NCBI RefSeq assembly: GCF_002915595.1
Contig: NZ_PQGG01000009.1
Span: 55,782-119,781 of the forward strand
Source of the DNA: Zhongshania marina
GTDB lineage: Bacteria > Pseudomonadota > Gammaproteobacteria > Pseudomonadales > Spongiibacteraceae
Reading direction: 5' to 3'
Length of the DNA: 64,000 nucleotides
The notes under the pieces are model-generated. The model was not told the origin of the DNA. It saw nothing but the letters and a program-made list of their open reading frames with translations, and made no database searches. The number at the start of each line of letters is the position of its first letter. Within the stretch, counting starts at the first letter, position 1. Of this stretch, positions 8,783 to 17,902 are shown piece after piece. The position numbers and the translations under genes are program-made.

Positions 8783-9451
8783 ATGAAAACAGCTGATCAA
8801 AAAATGCCCACCACACACGGCGAAGACGAATCGTCATCGCGGCGCAGCAAAATACTCGCTGCAGCGGCAGACGTATTTGCTCAACAGGGCTTTGATGGCA
8901 CATCTTTTGGCACCATTGCCCAAGCAGCGGACGTAAAGAAATCGCTGGTGCAATATCACTTTAAAAGTAAAGAAAAGCTTTGGCAGGAGAGCATTCACTG
9001 GGTTTGGAAGCAGCGTGACCAAGCGCTGCCGAAATATTTACAAAGAACCTCGCTTAATGACGGTAACAATAACGCTCAAATGGTGCGCGAGCTATGCAAG
9101 CAAATTTTGCAATTCACCTTTGATCACCCCCAGTGGGTAAAACTCATGTTTCAAGAAGCATCCACACCCAGCCCCAGACTAGACTGGATGGTAGAAACAT
9201 TTTTTAAAAAGGATTTTGCAAACGGTAAAGCCGTTATCGAGCTTGCGCAGCAACAAAATCTGCTACCCAAAGTAGATGCGATGGATCTGCTCCACATACT
9301 ATCAGGAGCCTTGATCTATTTAGTCAATGTTGCGCCAATTAGCCAAAGAGTCTTAGGAGAAAACCCCAATAGCGAACAATACATAGATAGGCACATCAAT
9401 ACACTCGTGTGCCTGCTTCAAGGGGCACCAAGCATTACTGCCAATAGTTAA
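8783..9451 (+). CDS. TetR/AcrR family transcriptional regulator
   Basis: This 222-residue protein has a polar N-terminal tail of about 20 residues and then the helix-turn-helix: RSKILAAAADVFAQQGFDG and KKSLVQYHFKSKEKLW. The C-terminal half is helical and resembles the TetR domains that follow a 'YHF' recognition helix. It is divergent from the PEP-utilising/CrtC-like/LLM operon, with a perfect palindrome at 8663-8674 between them, so it is the likely regulator of that operon. The effector is unknown. Confidence 0.9.
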   Translation: MKTADQKMPTTHGEDESSSRRSKILAAAADVFAQQGFDGTSFGTIAQAADVKKSLVQYHFKSKEKLWQESIHWVWKQRDQALPKYLQRTSLNDGNNNAQMVRELCKQILQFTFDHPQWVKLMFQEASTPSPRLDWMVETFFKKDFANGKAVIELAQQQNLLPKVDAMDLLHILSGALIYLVNVAPISQRVLGENPNSEQYIDRHINTLVCLLQGAPSITANS

Positions 9452-9625
9452 TTTCATTAAGGGCGAAAGCACTCCCGCTGGGAGCACAGAGAAAACCACA
9501 TTTCTGTGGCTTAACGACTCTATTAGCACCAGCCTTTGCCAGACTCAATTTTTCTACCCGAGTCTTCCGCCAATTGCTACACTCAACACAATTCCTAAAT
9601 TCTAAAATCAATAAAGTAACAAACT

Positions 9626-10657
9626 ATGTGGAATAAACCCCAATGTGCTACCGCTTTCATGCTAATTTTACTTTCTCTGCAGGGCGCATATTCAAGCGCA
9701 CTCGCTGAAGAAAATAATAACTCAGCAACAAATAATAAGACCCCACCCGAAGGTATGCGCTGGATTCCGGCGGGTAGCTTTATAATGGGGTCTAAGCACG
9801 AGGTCATGCGCGACGCCCGCCCCGCCCATAGGGTCACCTTACACGGCTTTTTCATTGATCAAACCGAAGTTAGCAATGCTGAATTTAGTCGCTTTGTAGA
9901 AGCTACCGGCTATGTCACGCTAGCGGAGCGCCCATTAAACGCTGCAGATTTTCCCGCGCTCCCCCCCGAGGCCCTCAAACCAGGCTCATTGGTATTTAGC
10001 TCACCCAAGCACCCACTCCCACTCAATCAAGCCCAGCGCTGGTGGCGATTTCAGCTTGGTGCAAATTGGCGCCACCCTGAAGGCCCAAATAGCGATATCA
10101 GCGATCGCATGGATCACCCCGTAGTACATATTGCTTGGCAAGATGCCGCCGCCTATGCGGCATGGGCTGGCAAACGGCTGCCCACCGAAGCCGAGTGGGA
10201 ATACGCTGCCCGCGGCGGCCTAGACGGAAAAGATTATATCTGGGGGGACGACTTTAAACCCGAGGATCACTTTATGGCCAATACCTTTCAAGGCCACTTT
10301 CCCAGCAATAACACTGGCGCCGACGGTTATATCGCCACCTCGCCAATCAAAAGCTACCCCGCCAACGGTTATGGACTTTATGATATGGCGGGCAATGTCT
10401 GGGAGTGGACGGCCGATTGGTACGACGCCAATGCCTATAAAAAGCGTACCGCCAATGGTGGGGAAATTATCAATCCAGTCTCAAAAACCGCCTTTGACCC
10501 CAGCGAACCAAACCTAGACAAACGCGTACAAAAAGGCGGCTCGTTTCTGTGCACCGACCAATACTGCAGCCGCTACATGCCGGGCAGTCGCGGCCGTGGC
10601 GACCCAAATACCAGCAGCAACCATGTTGGATTTCGCTTAGCAAAAGATGCGGATTAA
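9626..10657 (+). CDS. Exported formylglycine-generating enzyme (SUMF1) family protein
   Basis: The 343-residue protein starts with a signal peptide (residues 1 to about 28, cleavage near ALAEE). The FGE-sulfatase fold follows: PEGMRWIPAGSFIMGS, GFFIDQTEVSNAEF, DHPVVHIAWQDAAAYAAWAG, KRLPTEAEWEYAARGG, GNVWEWTADW and KGGSFLCTDQYCSRYMPGSR. Two cysteines (C309 and C314) stand in the C-x4-C spacing of the copper-binding catalytic pair of true formylglycine-generating enzymes, followed by SNHVGFR as in human SUMF1. True FGEs oxidise a cysteine in sulfatases to formylglycine. Most bacterial family members lack this cysteine pair, so this one may be active, in the periplasm. No sulfatase gene occurs in the window. 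The neighbours offer no operon partner. Confidence 0.85.
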   Translation: MWNKPQCATAFMLILLSLQGAYSSALAEENNNSATNNKTPPEGMRWIPAGSFIMGSKHEVMRDARPAHRVTLHGFFIDQTEVSNAEFSRFVEATGYVTLAERPLNAADFPALPPEALKPGSLVFSSPKHPLPLNQAQRWWRFQLGANWRHPEGPNSDISDRMDHPVVHIAWQDAAAYAAWAGKRLPTEAEWEYAARGGLDGKDYIWGDDFKPEDHFMANTFQGHFPSNNTGADGYIATSPIKSYPANGYGLYDMAGNVWEWTADWYDANAYKKRTANGGEIINPVSKTAFDPSEPNLDKRVQKGGSFLCTDQYCSRYMPGSRGRGDPNTSSNHVGFRLAKDAD

Positions 10658-10670
10658 TCGAGGTTGAGAG

Positions 10671-10693
10671 GGCGTCGTTCACTTGACGACGCC
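10671..10693. terminator. Hairpin between convergent genes, possible bidirectional terminator
   Basis: GGCGTCGT (10671-10678) pairs with ACGACGCC (10686-10693) around a 7-base loop, 13 bases after the FGE-like stop and about 50 bases from the converging FkbM gene end. There is no U-rich tail on either strand, so a terminator role is only likely. Confidence 0.45.
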
Positions 10694-10746
10694 ATTCGCT
10701 GCCACAAAAAATTGACGTATTTCATCTCCCGTACAGTAGCGGCAGA

Positions 10747-11580
10747 TCAGACAGCATAGCCCCGTGGCGTCACGAGCAAATTTATAAACCCCTCGTTCTC
10801 TGGTTCATTATCCAGCTCAGCAACCCAATCACTTAAATGTTGAGCTTGCGCGGGAATCAATTGATGCTCGATATGATCAATAATGTGGTATTGCATATCG
10901 AAACTCTCGAGCAATTCAATAAGCTGATGAGCATCGGCTCCCGAATGCCGAATACCGTAGGGACAAAATTCCAAAATAATACACAGATGGGCGCTATTGG
11001 CGGCAATAAGTTTTCGTAGGCCATTAACTACATAAAACTCAGCGCCTTGAGTATCTATTTTTAAAAAATCAATACGCTGGGTTTGAGCTTCAAGGTGCTG
11101 GTCGCCGTGCACCAATTGAATTGGGTAACTTGCGCGCTCGCCACTATCGGCATAAATTCGGTGATCACCAAAGTTATCACTCGAAAGAAACAAGTTGCCA
11201 ACTTCATCCCTATCACTTATAGCCACCGGATGGAGCGTCACATTGTTCAGCTCATTTAGCCTGACATTTTCCTGCAGTAACTCAAAGTTATTTACGTCTG
11301 GCTCATAAGCTAGAACCCTGCCGCTGGAACCGGCAATATCACTTGCCAGCAGCGTGTAGTAACCGATATTTGCGCCAACATCAACGAACACCCCGCCGCT
11401 CTTAAAATGTTTGATGAGCAACTGCGTTTCGTAAGGCTCCCAGCATTGCTCGATGCGTAATTTTTCAGAAATAATCGTGTCGCTTGATCCGTGAACACGC
11501 ATTTTAAGACGCTGAGGCAAACCCGCTATATTAAGTTCGACAGTCTGCGCGGAGGCTGAATTCTCTTTAATTTGCACCAT
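10747..11580 (-). CDS. FkbM family SAM-dependent methyltransferase
   Basis: The start chosen is the ATG at 11580 (MVQIKENSASAQ). The longer frame to 11652 would overlap the upstream gene. The protein is about 277 residues. The SAM-binding core is visible as GGVFVDVGANIGYYTLLASD, then VLAYEPDVNNFELLQENVRLN, HPVAISD and DFLKIDTQGAEFYVVNGL. These are the Rossmann-fold motifs of the FkbM family, which methylates hydroxyl groups on sugars or polyketides. The gene follows the PhyH-like gene by 10 bases, so the two are cotranscribed and probably modify one metabolite. The substrate is not predictable. Confidence 0.85.
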   Translation of the reverse strand: MVQIKENSASAQTVELNIAGLPQRLKMRVHGSSDTIISEKLRIEQCWEPYETQLLIKHFKSGGVFVDVGANIGYYTLLASDIAGSSGRVLAYEPDVNNFELLQENVRLNELNNVTLHPVAISDRDEVGNLFLSSDNFGDHRIYADSGERASYPIQLVHGDQHLEAQTQRIDFLKIDTQGAEFYVVNGLRKLIAANSAHLCIILEFCPYGIRHSGADAHQLIELLESFDMQYHIIDHIEHQLIPAQAQHLSDWVAELDNEPENEGFINLLVTPRGYAV

Positions 11581-11590
11581 ATCCCGCTGC

Positions 11591-12496
11591 CTAAGTGAAG
11601 TTCGGGTAATCAGACCAATAGTATTGCAGGTCTGCTTTCTGCCAATTTTCATATATTTGCGACCAGCTTAACTTGTCTATGCGCCAACCGTGGTGCGGCT
11701 CAAGATTACTTGAAAACACCGGCGCACCATAATCGCAAAAGCGGGTATCGACACTCATTCGTACAACAGAGTCACTAATGTTTGCTTGAGCGGCATGTAC
11801 GGTAAATGCGTTGAAGATAATGACATCACCCTGAGCCACATCTGAGACATGCCAACTGACTTCATCTGGATAAATTTCGCATTGAACATTGCCAACACCG
11901 GCGGACTGCATTACTTCCCGCATGCCGCGTTTATGCGACGCTGGCAGTATTTTAAGCCGCCCCATCTCGCTTGAAACATCATGTAAGGCCACCCAGATTC
12001 CCGCCATCGAACTTGGGGCAACATGAGAACGCGCATCTTGATGGGGTGGTGTTTCATAACCAAGCTTTTTTGGTGTTGATATGCGTGCCATCTTCATGGG
12101 GTACACAAATACCTCACTATTACTGACGGTACGCATCAGTTGGAGCAGCTCGGCGTCGTGGAAAAACCCATGAAAGGACTCTAGAGCTTGAATTTTCGGA
12201 TAAACCTCATCCCAAATAGCATCGGTTTCGACAAAGCCCTCCCCAGTTAAAATGGGTAATTGCCGAGATTCATCCATACTGACATAAGGCGACAAACGCG
12301 AAAGAATATCTTTTAATAGGCTTGCGCATTTTTCAGGGGCAACATATTGCTTAAAATAAAGATAACCCCACTCCTGAAAACGACTGCGAAGAATATCTGG
12401 GGCCTCATTGGCATCCGAAGGAATAAGAGCTTGATCACCGAGCATAGAGATAAATGCCAAATTAGAGTCTGAGTAAAATTGCGTAAACGAATCCAA
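11591..12496 (-). CDS. Phytanoyl-CoA dioxygenase (PhyH) family Fe(II)/2-oxoglutarate oxygenase
   Basis: The 301-residue protein shows the double-stranded beta-helix oxygenase signature. PPHQDA supplies the first His and Asp ligands of iron, FTVHAAQAN the distal His, and VVRMSVDTRF the Arg that holds 2-oxoglutarate. GRLKILPASHKRG is a further PhyH-family landmark. The family hydroxylates aliphatic carbons, using 2-oxoglutarate and O2. The gene leads a two-gene unit with the FkbM methyltransferase (10-base gap), suggesting hydroxylation followed by O-methylation of a small molecule or glycan (inference). Confidence 0.85.
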   Translation of the reverse strand: MDSFTQFYSDSNLAFISMLGDQALIPSDANEAPDILRSRFQEWGYLYFKQYVAPEKCASLLKDILSRLSPYVSMDESRQLPILTGEGFVETDAIWDEVYPKIQALESFHGFFHDAELLQLMRTVSNSEVFVYPMKMARISTPKKLGYETPPHQDARSHVAPSSMAGIWVALHDVSSEMGRLKILPASHKRGMREVMQSAGVGNVQCEIYPDEVSWHVSDVAQGDVIIFNAFTVHAAQANISDSVVRMSVDTRFCDYGAPVFSSNLEPHHGWRIDKLSWSQIYENWQKADLQYYWSDYPNFT

Positions 12497-12675
12497 GCGA
12501 TTTTACGCAAGACAAAATCGAAACGCCAATATTTGCCCAAAGATGCGCTACTGAGTGACTTTAATGTCATACGCACATAACAATATTACATGAATAAATT
12601 AAGCTACTCGTTCTGCCTTGTAATTTTCAGCCAGAACCGTCACTGTTGCTAGGTAGCTTACTATTTTCGGTCTCG

Positions 12676-13638
12676 ATGAAAAGCATATTATATCCACAAT
12701 CTTCCAGCACCAAGTTAAGGCTGCATGTAGATACACTTCACCAGTTATACATTGAAGTAAGCGGCAATCCCTTGGGCATTCCCGTTGTGTTTTTACACGG
12801 CGGCCCCGGCTCTAGCTGCAACGAAAATCATCGCCGCTACTTCAACCCCAATTATTACTACATTATCACCTTTGATCAGCGCGGCTGCGGCATGTCCACA
12901 CCCAAGGGCGAACTCGCCGATAACACCAGCCAACATCTAGTAAACGATCTGGAGCGAATAAGAGAACATTTTAATATTGATCAGTGGTTGATATTTGGCG
13001 GTTCTTGGGGCGCATGTTTGGGCCTACTTTATGCGCAGGCTTTTCCTAAAAGAGTGAGCGGCATAATCCTGCGCGGTTGCTTTTTAGCTAGAGAGAAAGA
13101 TTTACTCTGGTTTACCCAGCATGGTGCTAGTGAGGTATTCCCAGAAGAATGGCAGTTATTTATTCAGGACATTCCAGAAAGCGAAAGAAGTGATCTTGTA
13201 GCCGCCTTTTATACACGCCTTCATCATGGCGATCATGCAACTCAACTCAAATATGCAGCAATCTGGGCAGACTGGTCCAGTAAAGTCGCCACCCACAATT
13301 TAAGCGCCAGTTCGTCGAAACACAAACCTGACGACGCACTAATTTTAAAAGTTAAAATTGAAACTCACTACGCCTTTCATCGCTACTTCATTGAAGAAAA
13401 CCAAATTCTCAATCGTATTGCTGCATTGCCTCCAGTCCCTGTCACCATCATTCACGGTGAATTAGACCAAACCTGCCTGCTAAGCGCATCGCGGCAACTT
13501 GCGGCCAACATCCCAAATTGCAATCTATTAGTGCTCCCCGATACCGGCCACCTAATCGAAGAATTGAAAATGATTGAGGCACTCGTTGCCGCCACCGATC
13601 AATTCATCACCACATATAAAGACAGCACTACTAAATGA
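12676..13638 (+). CDS. pip: Proline iminopeptidase / alpha-beta hydrolase
   Basis: The protein is about 320 residues from the ATG at 12676 (MKSILYPQSS); the frame is open 10 codons upstream. Proline iminopeptidase landmarks are VVFLHGGPGSSC (oxyanion region), FDQRGCGMSTP and the nucleophile elbow GGSWGACLGLLYAQ, which carries the catalytic Ser. An acidic residue in HGELDQTC and the His in PDTGHL complete the triad. The family removes N-terminal proline from peptides. The middle lid region (LLWFTQHGASEVFPEEW) matches the S33 peptidase cap. It stands alone before the NADH dehydrogenase. Substrate preference could differ. Confidence 0.85.
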   Translation: MKSILYPQSSSTKLRLHVDTLHQLYIEVSGNPLGIPVVFLHGGPGSSCNENHRRYFNPNYYYIITFDQRGCGMSTPKGELADNTSQHLVNDLERIREHFNIDQWLIFGGSWGACLGLLYAQAFPKRVSGIILRGCFLAREKDLLWFTQHGASEVFPEEWQLFIQDIPESERSDLVAAFYTRLHHGDHATQLKYAAIWADWSSKVATHNLSASSSKHKPDDALILKVKIETHYAFHRYFIEENQILNRIAALPPVPVTIIHGELDQTCLLSASRQLAANIPNCNLLVLPDTGHLIEELKMIEALVAATDQFITTYKDSTTK

Positions 13639-13722
13639 CAGTAAGGCCACGACGTTTGACGAATATACCGTCGCACTATGCATTGATAAGCTTCGCGCAA
13701 AAATTTAAGCGAGATGCCCAAT

Positions 13723-15033
13723 ATGGAAAATATCGTTATTGTCGGCGGTGGTGCAGGTGGCTTGGCGCTTGCCACTCAGCTAGGAAATAAATTCAAGCGC
13801 AGCAAAAAAACCCAAATTATATTAGTCGATAAAAATCCTAGTCATATATGGAAGCCCCTGCTCCACGAAGTCGCAGCAGGATCAATCGACTCAGCATTCG
13901 ACGAGCTCAACTACCGCTATCACGGCAAGAAGAAGCACTTCAATTTCATTCTCGGCAGCTTAGAAACCATTGATCGCGAACAGCAGATATTAGTTTTAGC
14001 TGAGCGTCGAGACGACGCTGGAGAGCTCATTACACCTCAGCAACACCTACATTATGACTACGCTGTTATTGCCATCGGCGGTGTAAGCAACGACTTCGGC
14101 GTGCCCGGCGCGAAAGAGCACTGCTACTTCTTAGACGACAAAGATCAAGCCGAACGCTTCCATCAACACTTACTAAACCAGACAGATCGTCTCAGCTGTG
14201 AATCATTGCACTCTGAGCCCAATAATAAGTCCCATCCTGTGTTACGCATTGGTATTGTCGGCGGTGGAGCCACCGGTGTAGAACTGGCCGCCGAACTACA
14301 ACACACGGCACAAGGTTTGTCAGGCTACCAAAGAAACGTGGCAGCTAAAGTTGATTATAAAATCACTTTAATTGAAGCTGGCCCGCGCATACTTCCAGCG
14401 CTTTCAGAAAAGCTATCTAAAGCAGCGCAGCTCACCTTAGAAAAAATTGGCATCGACGTGCACTGCAACACCGGCGTTAAATCATGTTCCTCCGAAGGCT
14501 TTATTACACCCGACAGCGTCATAGAATGTAATATTCGCGTTTGGGCGGCAGGGATAAAAGCACCACCACAACTCGCCAGTATTACCGGATTAGAATGCAA
14601 TAATCGCAATCAATTAATCGTTAAACCAAGTCTGCAATCAAGTAAAGACAAAAGGATTTTTGTCATAGGAGACTGTGCCAGCTGCGCATTACCAGACGGT
14701 GGCTTTGTTCCACCGCGAGCGCAGGCAGCACATCAAATGGCGAGCTTGGTGTACAAAAACATTCTTCGCAGCAAGCGCAATAAGGCACTAAAGGACTTTC
14801 GCTATCGCGACTACGGCTCACTGGTATCACTCAGCAATTTTAATACGGTGGGAGGCTTAATGAGCGGCTTTGTCGGCAGTGAAATGCGCATAGGCGGCCC
14901 CATTGCCCGTCTTGCCTACCTATCGCTATACCGCATGCATTTGTTTGCAATACACGGCCTGTACAACTCTCTCCTTATTGCTCTTGCAGGTAGAATACAT
15001 CGGGCGATTAAGCCTAAATTAAAGCTGCATTAA
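13723..15033 (+). CDS. ndh: Type II NADH dehydrogenase (NDH-2) / FAD-dependent oxidoreductase
   Basis: This protein of about 436 residues has two dinucleotide-binding motifs. VIVGGGAGGLALATQLG at the N-terminus binds FAD, and GIVGGGATGVELAAELQ near residue 180 binds NAD(H). VIGDCA and VPPRAQAAHQMASLV are typical of non-proton-pumping NADH:quinone oxidoreductases, which pass electrons from NADH to quinone at the inner membrane. The C-terminal amphipathic part (LSLYRMHLFAIHG) is the usual membrane-contact region. The start could be the ATG at 13714 or 13723; the second begins directly at the FAD motif. Confidence 0.88.
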   Translation: MENIVIVGGGAGGLALATQLGNKFKRSKKTQIILVDKNPSHIWKPLLHEVAAGSIDSAFDELNYRYHGKKKHFNFILGSLETIDREQQILVLAERRDDAGELITPQQHLHYDYAVIAIGGVSNDFGVPGAKEHCYFLDDKDQAERFHQHLLNQTDRLSCESLHSEPNNKSHPVLRIGIVGGGATGVELAAELQHTAQGLSGYQRNVAAKVDYKITLIEAGPRILPALSEKLSKAAQLTLEKIGIDVHCNTGVKSCSSEGFITPDSVIECNIRVWAAGIKAPPQLASITGLECNNRNQLIVKPSLQSSKDKRIFVIGDCASCALPDGGFVPPRAQAAHQMASLVYKNILRSKRNKALKDFRYRDYGSLVSLSNFNTVGGLMSGFVGSEMRIGGPIARLAYLSLYRMHLFAIHGLYNSLLIALAGRIHRAIKPKLKLH

Positions 15034-15153
15034 GAATAGAGCGGGGTTAGAAAGTAAGCGAGTGAATAATTTTTACTTTGACCACGAATCTTTCTGCCCC
15101 TGAATCTTTGACGAATTTTAAAAGTGCCGCATAACACTTCTATCTACTAGCCA

Positions 15154-15693
15154 TCATTTAGTTATTTTCACTTTTTCGGTCGCGGCAACCAACCCTCTGA
15201 GGAAGCGAATTCCTTTTTCTAGCTCCTCGCGCTTTACTTGATGAGGCTCAGCACTTCGGTGCTCAGATGTATTGGCTTGATGAGCAGCATCACCACGCTT
15301 TGCAATTAGCGTATCAAGCGTTTTCTTAGCCGAGGCAGCGTCAAAATTTTGCCAAGCCCATTCCTTGGTAATATCTATTTCAAAATAGTCTATAAATAAC
15401 CGGCGGGTTCTTTCTGAGTTTGGGCTAAAAAACCGCTTAAGATCTTGCTCAAGCCGCTTACGCACAAATTTCCCGATAGGACTCCCTTCTACCGACTGGA
15501 GCCATATATCGAACTCATCTGCGACGCGATCCTTAACGTATGTTTCCCAAGCTGCTAACGCCATTACGAGTCCGGCACGCTTAAGAACTTCACCACTTTT
15601 TCCATTCGATGAGGTCTTCTCAGCATCAAAACGAGCAAGAAGGTCTTCTGCATCAAGAATGGATCGATCAAATGCGTCAGCTGCTTTAGTCAT
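15154..15693 (-). CDS. HEPN-domain (RiboL-PSP-HEPN-like) protein
   Basis: This 179-residue, all-helical protein has no signal peptide. MALAAWETYVKDRVADEF, and the R-x4-H motif within AKRGDAAH near residue 135, match the RiboL-PSP/MAE_28990-type HEPN group. HEPN proteins with the R-x4-6-H motif are often RNases of toxin-antitoxin, abortive-infection or other stress systems. No antitoxin or nuclease partner is adjacent, so this is either a solitary protein or a lone toxin-like gene. RNase activity is inference from the motif. Confidence 0.65.
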   Translation of the reverse strand: MTKAADAFDRSILDAEDLLARFDAEKTSSNGKSGEVLKRAGLVMALAAWETYVKDRVADEFDIWLQSVEGSPIGKFVRKRLEQDLKRFFSPNSERTRRLFIDYFEIDITKEWAWQNFDAASAKKTLDTLIAKRGDAAHQANTSEHRSAEPHQVKREELEKGIRFLRGLVAATEKVKITK

Positions 15694-15796
15694 TTTCCCT
15701 TACGTCCATTTAATACAAGCCCATATCCGTACAAACCAGAGCATTACGATAATTTAAAAAATGGAGCATGGAAAGCGTCTTTTACTCACTCACGAA

Positions 15797-15829
15797 AAAA
15801 GCCCCGCTTGAATGCCAAGCGGGGCTTTT
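15797..15829 (-). terminator. Strong rho-independent terminator after the PQQ alcohol dehydrogenase
   Basis: AAAAGCCCCGCTTG (15797-15810) pairs perfectly with CAAGCGGGGCTTTT (15816-15829) around a 5-base loop. The T-run works on both strands. It sits 37 bases past the dehydrogenase stop at 15867. Confidence 0.92.
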
Positions 15830-15866
15830 ATTTCACCGCCGTCTATAACCGGCGGTATTCTCTTAC

Positions 15867-17627
15867 TTAGCTTTTAGGGATTTTAAAGGTCCACACGCTG
15901 CCACCTTGGTTCAGGTTTTTAATGCGTTTGGCCACTTCGCCTCCCCACAATGGAATTGCACCGCCCCAACCAGATACGATGGTGACGTATTGCTCGCCAT
16001 CTTTATCCCAAGTTATGGGTGAACTTACAATGCCAGAGCCGGTATTGAATTTATAAAGTAATTCACCGGTTTTAGCATCGAAGGCCATTAGGTAACCTTC
16101 TGGGTTCCCCATAAATACCAGGTTACCAGCAGTTGCAAGAACACCACCCCATAGCGGAGCGTTGTTTTTAAACTCCCATTTAATCGTACCCGATACTGGA
16201 TCAATGGCTTTCAAAGAACCAATGTGATCGTCAAAAATGGGTTTAATAGTAAAGCCAGAGCCAAGATAGGCCGCTCCTTTTTTATAGCTGACGGGTTCAT
16301 TCCAGATATCCATACCCCACTCGTTTGATGGAACATAGAAGTAGCCCGTGTCTTGGCTATACGCCATAGGCATCCAGTTTTTACCGCCAAGGAATGAAGG
16401 CACAGCAAAGACTGATTTACCTTTCGTACCATCAGTACCCGTCGTTGCAGGATTACCAGGGCGCATATCTTCGTCGTAAATCGGGGTGCCATCTTTATTC
16501 AAACCCTTCGCCCACGTCATTTGTTTAATGAAGGGAAGACCGCGAATAAACTTACCGTTGGTACGATCAAGTACGTAGAAGAAGCCATTTCGGTCGGCGG
16601 TTGCCGCAGCCTGAATGGTTTTTCCACCCTGCTTATAGTTAAAAGAAACCAGCTCATTTACACCGTCAAAATCCCAGCCATCATGCGGGGTAGTTTGGAA
16701 ATGCCAAACGATTTTTCCGGTATCTGGATCGATAGCAAGACGAGACGCACTGTAAAGGTTGTCACCTGGACGAAGATGCGAATTCCACGGCGCTGGGTTA
16801 CCGGTACCAAAGAAGAGTAAATCCACTTCCGGATCATAAGTGCCGCCTAACCATGTAGCTGCACCGCCGGTCTTCCACATATCGCCAGGCCAAGTTTTTC
16901 CTGCTTTGCCGCCGGTAATGCCATTTTCTTTACCACGCAGATAGCCCATATGCCCTTCAACGGTTGGACGACTCCAAATCATCTCACCGGTTTTAGCGTC
17001 ACGCGCCTCTACCTTACCGACAATACCAAATTCACCACCAGACACGCCGGTAATAACCATGCCTTTCACAACCAGAGGTGCAGCGGTCATTGAATATCCC
17101 GCCTGATAATCTCCGACGGTTTTGCGCCAGACTGGCTTGCCCGTCTTGATATCTAAAGCAACTAGCTTGGCATCTAATGTGCCAAAAATAACAAGATCGC
17201 CATAAAGTGCGGCACCACGGTTTACTACGTCACAGCAAGGCATAATGCCATCTGGCAGTCGTGCATCGTACTGCCAAAGCTCCTCGCCACTGGCGATGTC
17301 TACGGCATATATACGTGAATACGAGGCTGTAACATACATTACGCCATCTTTAATTAAAGGCTGTGATTCTTGCCCGCGCTGTTTTTCACCGCCAAACGAG
17401 AACGACCATATTGGCGATAATGATTTTACGTTTTTGGTGTTTACAATTTTCAACGGGCTATAACGTTGTCCCTGCGGTCCCAAACCGTAAGAAACGACAT
17501 CACCAGTAGTCGTTGCATCATTTAAAATATCTTTATCAGTAACACCGGCATTAAGTAGCGAACTGAAACTAATAGCAGCCACTGCAGCTGCTAAAGAAAC
17601 AGATCTTGCCATGCACGTTATTTTCAT
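15867..17627 (-). CDS. PQQ-dependent methanol/ethanol-type alcohol dehydrogenase with lanthanide-site signature
   Basis: The start is the ATG at 17627 ([11 protein letters not shown]), placed after a clear AAGGAGAG; the frame extends 7 codons further. A signal peptide (to about LLNAG) exports the protein of about 586 residues to the periplasm. It is a type I quinoprotein without a heme domain. PCCDVVNRG carries the adjacent-cysteine disulfide. [11 protein letters not shown] and GNPAPWN supply the Glu and Asn metal ligands. GWDFDGVNE holds the catalytic Asp (D319) and a second Asp two residues on (D321). The extra Asp marks XoxF/PedH-type enzymes that use lanthanides, whereas Ca enzymes usually have Ala or Ser there. 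It oxidises alcohols to aldehydes and passes electrons to a cytochrome c, probably the adjacent PedF. Lanthanide use is inferred from that residue and the PedABC-like genes. Confidence 0.92.
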   Translation of the reverse strand: MKITCMARSVSLAAAVAAISFSSLLNAGVTDKDILNDATTTGDVVSYGLGPQGQRYSPLKIVNTKNVKSLSPIWSFSFGGEKQRGQESQPLIKDGVMYVTASYSRIYAVDIASGEELWQYDARLPDGIMPCCDVVNRGAALYGDLVIFGTLDAKLVALDIKTGKPVWRKTVGDYQAGYSMTAAPLVVKGMVITGVSGGEFGIVGKVEARDAKTGEMIWSRPTVEGHMGYLRGKENGITGGKAGKTWPGDMWKTGGAATWLGGTYDPEVDLLFFGTGNPAPWNSHLRPGDNLYSASRLAIDPDTGKIVWHFQTTPHDGWDFDGVNELVSFNYKQGGKTIQAAATADRNGFFYVLDRTNGKFIRGLPFIKQMTWAKGLNKDGTPIYDEDMRPGNPATTGTDGTKGKSVFAVPSFLGGKNWMPMAYSQDTGYFYVPSNEWGMDIWNEPVSYKKGAAYLGSGFTIKPIFDDHIGSLKAIDPVSGTIKWEFKNNAPLWGGVLATAGNLVFMGNPEGYLMAFDAKTGELLYKFNTGSGIVSSPITWDKDGEQYVTIVSGWGGAIPLWGGEVAKRIKNLNQGGSVWTFKIPKS

Positions 17628-17902
17628 TGGAACTCTCCTTCCTAACACTTAGATTTTATTTTCAAACACCCAGTATTTTCTGTTCTATCGCATAAGCCTG
17701 TACGCGAAAAATTCAAAATAATTCACGATCATGTTAGTGCGATCTGAGTCTGAGTATGTGACGACCGCTACACGCTCACAATTGATCTAGAGGCCTGCAG
17801 TTACTATCCATTGGTATTGGTTTGGTAGTAAAAAATATGAAATTTTAGCGGGGCATTAAAAGAGAGGATTTATGTTACACGTCTGTTGTTAACAGCTGCC
17901 TT

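Noticed and set aside
9470..9530. Short hairpins CTCCC-GGGAG and CCACA-TGTGG between the TetR and FGE-like genes
   Set aside because: Stems of only 5 bases and no run of T residues; too weak to call a terminator.
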